Below the pieces are notes generated by a model. The model searched no databases. It was not told the origin of the DNA and saw nothing but the letters and a program-made list of their open reading frames with translations. From NCBI RefSeq assembly GCF_002843385.1, contig NZ_MVDE01000009.1, positions 62,001 to 126,000 of the forward strand: a DNA stretch of 64,000 nt, in the 5' to 3' direction. This document shows positions 37,121 through 46,063 of the stretch, piece after piece. The stretch comes from Labilibaculum manganireducens. GTDB taxonomy: Bacteria; Bacteroidota; Bacteroidia; Bacteroidales; Marinifilaceae. Made by a program: the position numbers and the translations under genes. Position 1 is the stretch's first letter. The number at the start of each line of letters is the position of its first letter.

Positions 37121-39703
37121 ATGAAGCACATCATTCTTACTCTTAGCTGCATAATAATGTTGCTGGGGAGTACAAATCTATTGTCACAAAATAGAATCAA
37201 TAATATTATAAAAACAGAAAAGAATTCCTATACATTTAATGAATTAATGAACCTGATAAAGACTCAATCCGGATACAATTACACGTATCCAACAGATAGT
37301 GATCTCAGTCAAAAAACAATTAATCTGGGTAAAAAGGAATATGCACTGGATCTTCTGTTAGACAAAATATCTCTTCAACTGCAACTTAAATACAGGATAA
37401 TTGAGAAACAGATATCATTTAAAATCATACAAAAAAAAACAGTAACCATTAGTGGGTATATTCGTGATAAGAATACGGGTGAAGACTTAATTGGAGCGGC
37501 ATGTTACATTAAAGAATTGGCAAGGGGAACAGTTAGCAATGTGTACGGATTTTATTCGCTCAGTATACCTTCCGGGAAATACACTGTTAGCTATTCCTTT
37601 TTAGGCAACAAAACAAACGAATCGATTATTGAAATTGAAGAAGATAAAGTTTTAACTGTTGAATTAGACAATGAAAGTCAGCAAATAAATGAAGTTGTGG
37701 TAACCGGAGAAGGTGCTGCCAAAAACATCAAGCGAAATGAAATGAGTGTTGTAAAACTTCCTGTTTCAACGGTAAAAAAACTTCCTGCACTAATGGGTGA
37801 AGTTGATTTAATCAAGGCCATTCAAATGCTTCCCGGAGTAAAACCTGCTGCCGAAGGAGGAACCGGATTTAGCGTTCGTGGAGGAAATCCAGATCAAAAT
37901 TTAATTCTTTTGGATGAAGCTCCCGTTTACAATGCTTCTCATCTTTTAGGTTTCTTTTCCATTTTTAATAACGACGCCATCAGCGATTTAAAACTCTACA
38001 AGGGAGATATTCCTGCAAGCATAGGAGGCCGGTTATCCTCTTTTTTAGATATCAGAATGAAAAATGGAAATTCTAAAAAATTCTCTGGAAGCGGTGGAAT
38101 AGGAACCATTTCATCACGCTTAACTTTGGAAGGACCAATTGGAAAAAATGATAAAACCTCATTCATTTTAAGTGGCCGAAGAAGTTATTTGGATCTATTT
38201 CTTCGTCTTTCTTCAAATGAAGATGTAAAAGACAACATCGTGTATTTTTACGATTTAAACGCTAAAATTAATCATCGGATTAATGGTAAGAATCGAATAT
38301 TTATTTCGACCTATTTTGGGAAAGACAAGTTTAAAAACAACGACAACCAACTTTCGTTTGGAAATCAAACCTTAACTCTTAGATGGAATCATTTATTTTC
38401 AAACAAACTTTTCTCAAATACGTCTCTGCTTTGGAGCAAATACAATTATGAATTATCTAATAGCAGTGGAGCTAATGCCTTTATGTGGGATTCTAAACTT
38501 GAAGATTTGTCCGTAAAGCAAGATTTCAATTATTTTTTAAACTCAAATAACACAATCAAATTCGGAGGAATATTCACCTACCATAAATTTGAACCTGGTT
38601 ATGCACGCGGAATTGGTGAGGAATCCTTTATATCAGAATACAAGGTTAATAATTCGAATGCATTGGAAGAAGCCCTGTTTGTTTCCAACGAACAAAAAAT
38701 AGGAGAACGATTAACATTAAAATATGGAATACGTTTTTCGATGTTTAACAATATTGGAAAAGGTACCGTTTATGATTTTAATAACAATTATGAAGTTACT
38801 GATTCTACAATTTACAAATCAGGAAATATATATAACACATATACCAACTGGGAACCACGACTTGGAGCAAAATATTCCTTAAATGAGGTTTCTTCTGTTA
38901 AAATGAGCTATTCCAGAACCTCACAATACATGCAGCTTGCTCAGAATTCTTCAGGGGGAATGCCTTTGGATGTTTGGTTTCCCTCTTCGCCTAATGTTAA
39001 ACCACAAAAATCAGATCAATATGCCATAGGTTATTTCCGAAACTTCAAAGACAATGCAATAGAAACATCAGTGGAGCTGTACTATAAAAAAATGAAAAAC
39101 ACTGTTGATTTTAAAGATTTTGCCAATCTGCTTTTAAACAAAGAACTGGAAGGCGAATTACGATTTGGTTCCTCTGAAGCTTACGGTATAGAATTTATGG
39201 CACAGCTTAATTTAAATCGTCTGGAAGGATGGTTTGGGTATACCTATGCAAGCACCAAACGAACTGTTACAGGTATTAATAAGGGCAACACCTATCGCTC
39301 ACCTTACGACGTACCTCATGATGTTAAGGCTGCCCTAAGTTATCAATTAACGAAAAGAACAAGCATCTCTGCTAATTTTACCTATTCAACAGGGAAACCA
39401 ATAACCTTCCCAACTGGACGGGCAGAATATCAAGGTGCATTTATAAAAATATATTCGGATAGAAATTCCTACCGTTTGCCGGATTATCATCGAATGGATT
39501 TGGCTTTAACCGTTAAGAATAAGAAAAAACCAAATAGGAAATGGGAAGGAGAATGGAACTTTTCCTTATACAATGCCTACGGAAGAAAAAATCCTTGGGT
39601 CGTAAATTTCGTTCAGGATGAAAATGATCCTAAAAAGATTTATGCAGAAAAAACGTATCTGTTCACTTTTGTTCCTTCAGTGACCTATAATTTTAAATTT
39701 TAA
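37121..39703 (+). CDS. TonB-dependent receptor with STN signalling domain
   Basis: 860 residues. A signal peptide (about 1-23) is followed by an STN domain (about 30-105) that contacts the FecR protein, a carboxypeptidase-regulatory-like domain (about 108-185, with GYIRDKNTGEDLIGA), a plug (about 200-300, with GFSVRGGNPDQNLILLDEAP) and the barrel. It is shorter than SusC proteins and has no SusD partner. It is followed instead by a DUF4249 lipoprotein, a pairing common in Bacteroidota, where substrates are thought to be small molecules or peptides rather than glycans. The ligand is unknown. It is the fourth-component transducer of the sigma cascade starting at 35469. Confidence 0.93.
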   Translation: MKHIILTLSCIIMLLGSTNLLSQNRINNIIKTEKNSYTFNELMNLIKTQSGYNYTYPTDSDLSQKTINLGKKEYALDLLLDKISLQLQLKYRIIEKQISFKIIQKKTVTISGYIRDKNTGEDLIGAACYIKELARGTVSNVYGFYSLSIPSGKYTVSYSFLGNKTNESIIEIEEDKVLTVELDNESQQINEVVVTGEGAAKNIKRNEMSVVKLPVSTVKKLPALMGEVDLIKAIQMLPGVKPAAEGGTGFSVRGGNPDQNLILLDEAPVYNASHLLGFFSIFNNDAISDLKLYKGDIPASIGGRLSSFLDIRMKNGNSKKFSGSGGIGTISSRLTLEGPIGKNDKTSFILSGRRSYLDLFLRLSSNEDVKDNIVYFYDLNAKINHRINGKNRIFISTYFGKDKFKNNDNQLSFGNQTLTLRWNHLFSNKLFSNTSLLWSKYNYELSNSSGANAFMWDSKLEDLSVKQDFNYFLNSNNTIKFGGIFTYHKFEPGYARGIGEESFISEYKVNNSNALEEALFVSNEQKIGERLTLKYGIRFSMFNNIGKGTVYDFNNNYEVTDSTIYKSGNIYNTYTNWEPRLGAKYSLNEVSSVKMSYSRTSQYMQLAQNSSGGMPLDVWFPSSPNVKPQKSDQYAIGYFRNFKDNAIETSVELYYKKMKNTVDFKDFANLLLNKELEGELRFGSSEAYGIEFMAQLNLNRLEGWFGYTYASTKRTVTGINKGNTYRSPYDVPHDVKAALSYQLTKRTSISANFTYSTGKPITFPTGRAEYQGAFIKIYSDRNSYRLPDYHRMDLALTVKNKKKPNRKWEGEWNFSLYNAYGRKNPWVVNFVQDENDPKKIYAEKTYLFTFVPSVTYNFKF

Positions 39704-39707
39704 AATA

Positions 39708-40574
39708 ATGAAACGAATAATATATCTTATCACATCTATATTAATACTAAGCTCTTGCACCGAGAAGATGGATGTAGAATTAGACAGCTCTTCTACCCGC
39801 TTATGTGTTGAAGCCAAAATTACAAATGATTTCAAAAAGCATTTCGTAAAATTAAGTGAATCGAGCGACGTATTCTTTAACAAAGAAGCAATCCCTGTTA
39901 CTAAAGCGAATATAAAAGTCAGCGATGGCACATCCGATTATCTTTATGAAGAAACAAGCCAGGGATATTACGAAAGCGTTACCAAATTTTCGGGAATGCC
40001 AGGCACAACATACTCTTTATCAATCTCTGATGTTGATATCGATCAGAATGGTGAAAAGGAAATATACCAAGCTCAATCCGTGATGCCATTCCCATATGAT
40101 ATTGATTCAATTAAGATGAATTACGACAAAAGATACATGAATGACGATGGTGATAGAAAAGCATATTGGCTTCTTTCCTTGTATTTACAAGATGATATCG
40201 AAACAGAAAATTATTATGGTTTTGCCTGCCAAATTAATAATAAATTGGTACACGATACCATAACCGAAGTTGTGATAGCCGAAGACACTTTCTTTAATGG
40301 AGGAGATTCAAAAGGTGTTGACGTTGGATTTTTCGATCAGGAAAAACCCGACGAAATAATTTATGATAATGACAAAATTACTTTAGAAACTTATGCTATG
40401 ACTGAAGACTATTTTGACTTTGTTAACGAATTTCAAACTATGGATCAAACACAAACACCCATGTTTTCAGGTCCGCCCGCCAATATAAGAAGCAATATTT
40501 CGAATGATGCAGTTGGCTTTTTTGCAGTTTATGCCATCACACGCAACTCCATCACTGTTAACATTGAACAATAA
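39708..40574 (+). CDS. DUF4249 lipoprotein, partner of the TonB receptor
   Basis: 288 residues with lipoprotein Cys17 (LSSCTEKMDVEL). The first 100 residues match the DUF4249 layout (an early CVEAKITND strand, then VTKANIKVSDG and GMPGTTYSLSI). The family is usually encoded just after an STN-type TonB receptor and is presumed to act as its surface-exposed ligand-binding or lid protein, although biochemical proof is thin. It begins 4 bases after the receptor stop. At 288 residues it is a little short for the family (often 350-400), so the C-terminal part may be reduced. Confidence 0.83.
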   Translation: MKRIIYLITSILILSSCTEKMDVELDSSSTRLCVEAKITNDFKKHFVKLSESSDVFFNKEAIPVTKANIKVSDGTSDYLYEETSQGYYESVTKFSGMPGTTYSLSISDVDIDQNGEKEIYQAQSVMPFPYDIDSIKMNYDKRYMNDDGDRKAYWLLSLYLQDDIETENYYGFACQINNKLVHDTITEVVIAEDTFFNGGDSKGVDVGFFDQEKPDEIIYDNDKITLETYAMTEDYFDFVNEFQTMDQTQTPMFSGPPANIRSNISNDAVGFFAVYAITRNSITVNIEQ

Positions 40575-40579
40575 ATTTA

Positions 40580-40612
40580 AAGAGCACTTTTGGTGCTCTT
40601 TTCTTTTTTTAT
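40580..40612. terminator. Bidirectional terminator between DUF4249 and CDGSH genes
   Basis: AAGAGCAC (40580-40587) pairs with GTGCTCTT (40593-40600) followed by a T-rich run. The left flank is A-rich, so the convergent gene could use it too. Confidence 0.8.
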
Positions 40613-41052
40613 TCTTTAAACCCGATGTCCTTATGGGAACCATCACAAAATGGTTTACTTTTAGAAGAACCGCAACGGCAAAAATAGCAAGCATCTGCCA
40701 TTACTTTTCTCTGTCCATCTGAACCAACAAGAGTTATTGGTCCTTCCATCATAATAGGACCATCTTTAAGTACTTCTACTTTGTGCCCGGCTTCAATTGC
40801 TTTAACCGAACCTTTTTCGCCGTCTTCACGATCGGGACTATTCATATAAAAAGACAGTGCTCTGGACGGACATTTTTGCACCTGTTTAATGATCTCTTCA
40901 GTACCAGCTCCTTTTGCTTTTACCCAAGGTCTTGTTCCCGGCTGAAAAACATCTGGCAATCCTTTAGAACAAACACCGGAATGAATACATAAATCAGATT
41001 CGTACACTACTGTAACCACTCCATTGGAATATTCCTTTTTCGTTTTTATCAT
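40609..41052 (-). CDS. Fe-S protein: Fer4_19 domain fused to CDGSH domain
   Basis: 147 residues, two small iron-sulfur modules. The N-terminal half (about 8-70) resembles the divergent mono-cluster family Fer4_19, with Cys22, Cys28 and Cys61 (LCIHSGVC and KCPSRAL). The C-terminal half has the full CDGSH signature CRCGSSKSKPFCDGSH with ligands Cys125, Cys127, Cys136 and His140, which binds a redox-active 2Fe-2S cluster. The protein is cytoplasmic, with no signal. Such proteins are linked to redox or iron-sulfur handling, but no specific reaction is established. It is monocistronic. Confidence 0.9.
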   Translation of the reverse strand: MIKTKKEYSNGVVTVVYESDLCIHSGVCSKGLPDVFQPGTRPWVKAKGAGTEEIIKQVQKCPSRALSFYMNSPDREDGEKGSVKAIEAGHKVEVLKDGPIMMEGPITLVGSDGQRKVMADACYFCRCGSSKSKPFCDGSHKDIGFKE

Positions 41053-41234
41053 GGCTCATTATTTTTGATGTTTTTTACTTCACCTATTAATTTACTACAT
41101 TTTCATGAATATTATTAAATTATTTTCCAACAAATAAAATTACTCCTTCAACAGCAATCATCTCATTCTGAAACCCCTGCAAAACCAAAGGAAAGTTTCA
41201 TCTGTAAAAAAATAAATCCAGATAAAAAAAAGGA

Positions 41235-41265
41235 CTTGCACATCAAAAAAAATATCCTACTTTTG
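41235..41265 (+). promoter_or_regulatory. Promoter of tRNA-Trp
   Basis: A -33 like CTTG at 41235-41238 and an exact -7 TACTTTTG at 41258-41265, with a 19-base spacer, match the Bacteroidota housekeeping promoter. Transcription would start near 41272, about 38 bases before the tRNA. Confidence 0.65.
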
Positions 41266-41309
41266 TCGCAGACTTTTCAGGAAAATATTTTTGAAAAGGC
41301 TAATTACAG

Positions 41310-41382
41310 ACGGGTGTAGCTCAGTTGGTAGAGCACTGGTCTCCAAAACCAGGTGTCGGGAGTTCGAGTCTCTCCACCCGTG
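41310..41382 (+). tRNA. tRNA-Trp (anticodon CCA)
   Basis: A 73-base cloverleaf. The acceptor stem ACGGGTG pairs with CACCCGT, the D arm is GCTC-GAGC, the anticodon stem is CTGGT/ACCAG with loop CTCCAAA (anticodon 41343-41345), and the T arm contains GTTCGAGTC. The 3' CCA is not encoded. Promoter and terminator are both visible, so it is a single-gene unit. Confidence 0.96.
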
Positions 41383-41383
41383 C

Positions 41384-41420
41384 AAAAACCTTTCTAATTA
41401 TTTAGGAAGGTTTTTTATTT
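41384..41420 (+). terminator. Terminator after tRNA-Trp
   Basis: AAAACCTTTCTA pairs with TAGGAAGGTTTT (one G-U) and continues into T. It begins 2 bases after the tRNA. Confidence 0.85.
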
Positions 41421-41424
41421 TATA

Positions 41425-41453
41425 AAAAAAGCGACCATTTCTGATCGCTTTTC
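41425..41453 (-). terminator. Terminator of the 51-aa basic protein gene
   Basis: On the minus strand AAAAGCGATC pairs with GGTCGCTTTT (one wobble) around a 6-base loop and ends in seven T. It lies just after the stop of the gene at 41460. Confidence 0.8.
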
Positions 41454-41459
41454 ACTTTT

Positions 41460-41615
41460 TTATAAATTATCCTTTAAGTAGTACTTTTCATTTGCATCCA
41501 TCTCTACAATTCCTTCTCTCAATTTATAGTTTGGAATCTCTCTTTTTGATTTTTCCGAATGAAACCTTTTTTTCTTCTCTTTTTGGGGCTGAACTGATCT
41601 AATAGTTTTCGACAT
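41460..41615 (-). CDS. 51-aa highly basic protein of unknown function
   Basis: A short reading frame starting with ATG at 41615 and ending with TAA at 41460. The first half is very basic (SVQPQKEKKKRFHSEKSKRE) and the second half more mixed (PNYKLREGIVEMDANEKYYL). It has no cysteine, signal peptide or membrane segment. Support for a real gene comes from the protein-like composition and from the terminator placed a few bases after its stop on the same strand. It may bind nucleic acid or the ribosome, as many small basic proteins do, but no family is recognised. It lies convergent to tRNA-Trp. Confidence 0.6.
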   Translation of the reverse strand: MSKTIRSVQPQKEKKKRFHSEKSKREIPNYKLREGIVEMDANEKYYLKDNL

Positions 41616-41692
41616 AACTTTAAATTTTAAAAAAAACTAAGTGTACACTATCATTTATTTTCTACGTAAGTACTAAAAAAAAGTGACAAAAA

Positions 41693-41724
41693 AAATGATG
41701 AGCCAATTAACTGGCTCATCATTT
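41693..41724 (-). terminator. Terminator after the nitrilase-family gene
   Basis: A perfect 13-bp stem (41693-41705 with 41712-41724) followed on the minus strand by a run of T. It ends the transcript of the gene at 41806. Confidence 0.88.
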
Positions 41725-41805
41725 AGTATTAGAGTGGTAACCAATTTTGTCAGACAAAAGTTACAGCAACTCCATATCTATTTGATAGATATATCAAATT
41801 ATGGT

Positions 41806-42540
41806 TTATTTTATGCCTTTTTCGATCACTTCTTTCGTTTCTGTATCGAAAATTAAAAGCCCCTCGTTTTTATCATTTAATTGTCCAACTAATTTTCCTT
41901 CTTCATTCCATATCGAAGTTTTTCCAGCACATTCATATCCACCTGATTGTCCAATATAATTAGCCATAAACACAGTCATTTTAAACTCTTTTGCAATTTC
42001 AGACAACTTTTTAATATCGTCTTCAATACCATTTATAGAGTTCAATACGCTTGCAATATAAATGTTCGCATGATTTTTATGCGCAGTTTCTGAGTGTTCA
42101 GAAATTGATAATTCATAACAAATTGCAGGTGCTACAACATTTCCACCTTCAAAATTCAAATAAATTTGCTTCTGTCCTGGAGTAAAAACATCTATTTCAG
42201 TTGGATATAAATATTGCTTTGAATAAATAAGCCGTTCTTTGTTCGATTGAAAAATCACCATACTTATGAAAGTATCATCATTTTCTTTAGTTGGTAATCC
42301 AACTCCAATCACTATTTTATTCAAGTCAGAAATTTCCTGAAATACATCAAGTCTTGTGTCGTCTTGTGTCGTGGCTAAGATCTTTGCTAATTTCGGTTCA
42401 TAACCAGTCAACGACAATTCTGGAAAAATCATTATATCAGCATTTTCATGGACAGCAATGTCTAAAAATCTTTTGTGCTGATCAATATTTTTTTCAATGT
42501 CACCTTTTATCGGATTTGTTTGCCCTATACAAATTCTCAT
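41806..42540 (-). CDS. Nitrilase-superfamily C-N hydrolase
   Basis: 244 residues from the ATG at 42540 (MRICIGQTNP); an earlier start at 42573 adds only residues without family support. The Glu-Lys-Cys triad is visible: Glu41 in IFPELSLTGYEP, Lys108 in YSKQYLYP and Cys141 in PAICYELS. This is the short, single-domain amidase type of the superfamily, acting on a C-N bond of a small amide in the cytoplasm; the precise substrate cannot be told. It starts 55 bases downstream of the ABC exporter stop and may be cotranscribed with it. Confidence 0.88.
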   Translation of the reverse strand: MRICIGQTNPIKGDIEKNIDQHKRFLDIAVHENADIMIFPELSLTGYEPKLAKILATTQDDTRLDVFQEISDLNKIVIGVGLPTKENDDTFISMVIFQSNKERLIYSKQYLYPTEIDVFTPGQKQIYLNFEGGNVVAPAICYELSISEHSETAHKNHANIYIASVLNSINGIEDDIKKLSEIAKEFKMTVFMANYIGQSGGYECAGKTSIWNEEGKLVGQLNDKNEGLLIFDTETKEVIEKGIK

Positions 42541-42595
42541 ACTTAAGTTTCTATCCTGAAGTTCAAAGACCAATAACTACTTACTATATTGAATT

Positions 42596-44419
42596 TTATA
42601 GCAATTGCATGTCATACAATTTTTTATAAGTGCCATTTTTTGCAATAAGCTCTTCATGTTTGCCACGTTCAACAATTTCTCCCTCATGAAAGACACAAAT
42701 TAAATCGGCATTTTTAACTGTTGACAAGCGGTGAGCAATTACAACTGAAGTACGATTCTGCATCAATTTATCCAAAGCATCCTGCACCAATCGTTCCGAT
42801 TCCGTATCCAAAGCCGAAGTAGCTTCATCCAAAATCATAATAGGAGGATTTTTAAGAACTGCTCTGGCAATACTCAACCTCTGACGCTGACCTCCCGAAA
42901 GCTTACCTCCACGATCTCCAATATTAGTATAATAACCATCTTCTGTTGCAGAAATAAAGTCATGAGCATTGGCAATTTTTGCTGCTGCTTCAACTTCTTC
43001 CAGTGTAGCACTTTCTACACCAAATGCAATATTGTTGAAAATTGTATCATTAAACAGAATTGATTCCTGATTCACGTTCCCCATAAGATTCCGCACATCA
43101 GCAATTTTGAGATCACGAATATCCTGGCCATCAACAAAAATTCCACCTTCAATTACATCGTAAAATCTAGGTAATAAATCAACGAAAGTTGTTTTACCCG
43201 AACCAGATTCGCCTACTAAGGCAATCGTTTTCCCTTTCGGGATCTCAAGGTTTATATTTTTCAAAACTTGTTTCTCGCCATTGTACGAGAAACCTACATT
43301 TCGGTATTCAATTGCATTTTCAAATCGACCTATGTGTTTTGCATTTGGTTGATCTACGATTGTCGACTCAGCTCCTAAAATTTGATCGATACGCTCCATA
43401 GCAGCCAAACCTTTTTGTATGCTAAAGAAGGCTTTCGAAAAAGCCTTTGCTGGATTTATAATCGAGTAAAATAGCACCAAGTAAACCATGAAACTGGCAC
43501 CATTAAGACTTCCCTCTCCATTTAAAATTAAACGTCCACCATACCAAAGTACGATAACGATAACGATCGTTCCCAAGAATTCGCTAACAGGATGAGCCAA
43601 AACTCTTCTACGCATCAAACTATTCATGATACGACGATAATCATTATTTTCGGCGGAAAATTTTTCTGTTACTTTATCCTCTGCTGTAAAGGCTTTAATA
43701 ATTCGAAGACCTGAAAGGGTTTCTTCAATGGTAGATAAAAGTTCTCCCATCTTGTTTTGTCCCAAGCGTGACGTTTTTTTCAAGCTTCGACCAATTCGAC
43801 CAATAATAAAACCGGCCATAGGCAGAAGAACAAAACTAAAAAGAGTCAGTTGAGGACTCATAATAATCATTGCCGACAAGGATACAATAATTATAATCGG
43901 ATTCTTGATGAACATGTCCAATGAATCCATCACCGAATTTTCTACTTCCTGAACATCACCAGTTGAACGTGCTATAATATCACCTTTCTTTTCATCAGTA
44001 AAAAAAGGAATTGGTAAACTAACAATCTTGTTGTAGATCAGATTTCTCATATCACGAACCACTCCATTTCTCAATCCAACTGTGTGATATGATCCCAGAT
44101 AAGTAAACGCAACTTTAAAAAACACCGCAATCACAAGGAAGATCCCAACAAAAATAAGAGCTGAGTCGGAGCCATATTCCAATTTTACCTGTGATGTATA
44201 GAAATAAAAATTTGCCTTAATTGAACCAAATTTAAACTCCCATGGCACAAGTTCTACTACTGGCTCTGCAATATTGAAAAGTATTTCCAAAACAGGTTGC
44301 ATCATAGCAAAAGAGAATACTCCAAAAACTGCAGCTAGTAAATTATAAACGAAACTCATTATTAAATCACTCTTATAAGGAGGAAGGAATCGTCTAAGAA
44401 TCTTAATAAAATCTTTCAT
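42596..44419 (-). CDS. MsbA-like ABC exporter (permease fused to ATPase)
   Basis: 607 residues from the ATG at 44419 (the codon before it is TTG). An N-terminal six-helix export domain (about 20-330) is followed by the nucleotide-binding domain, with Walker A GESGSGKTT, signature LSGGQRQRLSIARA, Walker B IMILDEATSALD and the H-loop AHRLSTV. Half-transporters of this type move lipids such as lipid A across the inner membrane (MsbA) or export drugs. In a Gram-negative genome, MsbA-like lipid flipping is the best guess. The gene is followed by the nitrilase-family gene and preceded by purB. Confidence 0.9.
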   Translation of the reverse strand: MKDFIKILRRFLPPYKSDLIMSFVYNLLAAVFGVFSFAMMQPVLEILFNIAEPVVELVPWEFKFGSIKANFYFYTSQVKLEYGSDSALIFVGIFLVIAVFFKVAFTYLGSYHTVGLRNGVVRDMRNLIYNKIVSLPIPFFTDEKKGDIIARSTGDVQEVENSVMDSLDMFIKNPIIIIVSLSAMIIMSPQLTLFSFVLLPMAGFIIGRIGRSLKKTSRLGQNKMGELLSTIEETLSGLRIIKAFTAEDKVTEKFSAENNDYRRIMNSLMRRRVLAHPVSEFLGTIVIVIVLWYGGRLILNGEGSLNGASFMVYLVLFYSIINPAKAFSKAFFSIQKGLAAMERIDQILGAESTIVDQPNAKHIGRFENAIEYRNVGFSYNGEKQVLKNINLEIPKGKTIALVGESGSGKTTFVDLLPRFYDVIEGGIFVDGQDIRDLKIADVRNLMGNVNQESILFNDTIFNNIAFGVESATLEEVEAAAKIANAHDFISATEDGYYTNIGDRGGKLSGGQRQRLSIARAVLKNPPIMILDEATSALDTESERLVQDALDKLMQNRTSVVIAHRLSTVKNADLICVFHEGEIVERGKHEELIAKNGTYKKLYDMQLL

Positions 44420-44477
44420 CAAGTAATTAATGGGTGAAACAAAAGCTTACAATTCATCAATAAGCAGTAAAAAAATA

Positions 44478-44506
44478 AGGCTGTAAAAGTACAACTCTTA
44501 CAGCCT
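44478..44506 (-). terminator. Terminator after purB
   Basis: AGGCTGTAA pairs with TTACAGCCT and runs into T on the minus strand. It lies about 30 bases beyond the purB stop. Confidence 0.75.
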
Positions 44507-44536
44507 ATTTACAAAGTATTAACAAGATTTAATATT

Positions 44537-45874
44537 TTAGATTCCTGTATAATTAGCAGGACTAATTGCCTTTAATTCAACCTTTAAGACGTCATCAACT
44601 TCTAAAGTATCAATGAACTCAGCAATACTTTCTTTTGTGATGTGACTATTGGTACGAGTTAAAGCTTTTAATGCTTCATAAGGATTTGGATATCCTTCGC
44701 GGCGAAGAATGGTTTGAACTGCCTCGGCAACAACCGCCCAGTTCGCATCCAAATCGGCCTGAAACGCTTCTTTCGAAATAATTAATTTATCCAAACCTTT
44801 TAATAAAGATTTAAAAGCAATAATAGTATGAGCAAAAGGAACTCCAATGTTTCTTAAAACAGTAGAATCGGTTAAATCGCGTTGCAATCTGGATATAGGC
44901 AATTTTGCCGATAAATGCTCAAAAACAGCATTTGCCAATCCAAGATTTCCTTCTGAATTTTCAAAATCGATAGGATTAACCTTATGAGGCATTGCCGATG
45001 ATCCTACTTCGCCCTCTTTAATTTTTTGTTTGAAATAATTCATGGATACATAAGTCCAAAAATCACGATTCAAATCAATCAAAACCGTATTGATACGTTT
45101 TAGATTATCGAAAATAGCTCCCATGTTGTCGTAATTGGAAATCTGAGTGGTAAATTCCTCACGTTCCAATTTCAAAATATCATTTACAAAATGGTTCCCA
45201 AATTCTTTCCAGTCGGTTTTAGGATATGCTACATGATGAGCATTAAAGTTACCGGTAGCTCCACCAAATTTGGCCGAACATGGAACACTTTTTAAAAGAT
45301 CCAATTGCTTCTTTAAACGATATACGTATACCTGAATTTCTTTTCCTAAACGAGTTGGAGATGCTGGCTGACCATGCGTACGGGCCAACATTGAAATTTC
45401 TTTCCAATCCTCAGAAAGACTGTCCAGTTTATTAATCAATTCGTCTAAAAGCGGATAATAAACATCATGCACTGCATCGCGCAATGAATAGGGTGTTGCA
45501 GTATTATTAATATCCTGAGAAGTTAATCCGAAGTGAATAAACTCTTTGTATTTCTGAAGATTTAAAGTATCAAATTTTTCCTTAATAAAGTACTCAACTG
45601 CTTTAACATCATGATTTGTTACACTTTCAATATCTTTAACTTTTTGCGCATCTTCAACTGTAAAATCAAGATATAAACTACGCAAATCTGCAAATAAATC
45701 CTTATCGAAATCCTTTAGCTGTGGAAGAGGAACCTCACATAAAGCAATAAAATATTCTACTTCTACCAAAACTCTGTATCGCACCAAAGCATATTCCGAA
45801 AAATACTCTCCTAAAACGTTTACCTTATCACGGTAACGTCCGTCAATCGGCGAAATTGCTGTCAAACTCTGCAT
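44537..45874 (-). CDS. purB: Adenylosuccinate lyase
   Basis: 445 residues from the ATG at 45874, which matches the usual start (MQSLTAISPIDGRYRDKV); the frame extends 21 bases upstream to a less likely ATG. The fumarase/aspartase superfamily signature SSAMPHKVNPIDFEN lies near residue 290, and TSQDINNTATP is the conserved second region. The enzyme works twice in purine synthesis, releasing fumarate from SAICAR and from adenylosuccinate. It resembles the E. coli-type PurB (456 residues). It is monocistronic with a TACCTTTG promoter box just upstream and its own terminator. Confidence 0.95.
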   Translation of the reverse strand: MQSLTAISPIDGRYRDKVNVLGEYFSEYALVRYRVLVEVEYFIALCEVPLPQLKDFDKDLFADLRSLYLDFTVEDAQKVKDIESVTNHDVKAVEYFIKEKFDTLNLQKYKEFIHFGLTSQDINNTATPYSLRDAVHDVYYPLLDELINKLDSLSEDWKEISMLARTHGQPASPTRLGKEIQVYVYRLKKQLDLLKSVPCSAKFGGATGNFNAHHVAYPKTDWKEFGNHFVNDILKLEREEFTTQISNYDNMGAIFDNLKRINTVLIDLNRDFWTYVSMNYFKQKIKEGEVGSSAMPHKVNPIDFENSEGNLGLANAVFEHLSAKLPISRLQRDLTDSTVLRNIGVPFAHTIIAFKSLLKGLDKLIISKEAFQADLDANWAVVAEAVQTILRREGYPNPYEALKALTRTNSHITKESIAEFIDTLEVDDVLKVELKAISPANYTGI

Positions 45875-45914
45875 TTCAAAAAAATTAAATGTCAATAATG
45901 GTTATTTAGAAGCC

Positions 45915-45922
45915 CAAAGGTA
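45915..45922 (-). promoter_or_regulatory. Putative -7 box of purB
   Basis: CAAAGGTA reads TACCTTTG on the minus strand, an exact TAnnTTTG. GAAA at 45942-45945 gives a near-consensus -33 (TTTC) at 19 bases. The leader would be about 34 bases. Confidence 0.5.
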
Positions 45923-46004
45923 ATTAAAAGCGATGAGTCCCGAAAGCTTTCAGAGAATGATCTGCAATAAGAAAGCATTATCTAATCAAACATTGAACCT
46001 TATA

Positions 46005-46035
46005 TTTCGCATTTTATCGATAAATGTTATTTTTG
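46005..46035 (+). promoter_or_regulatory. Putative promoter of the EI24 gene
   Basis: TTTC (46005-46008) and TATTTTTG (46028-46035) with a 19-base spacer fit the -33/-7 pattern. The start codon follows 28 bases after the -7 box. Confidence 0.5.
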
Positions 46036-46063
46036 TTAAGTCACTTAACTTAAAAAAGAATCG

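Noticed and set aside
41053-41234. Possible additional RNA gene before tRNA-Trp
   Set aside because: No cloverleaf or stable conserved fold was seen; the stretch only holds the tRNA promoter at its right end.
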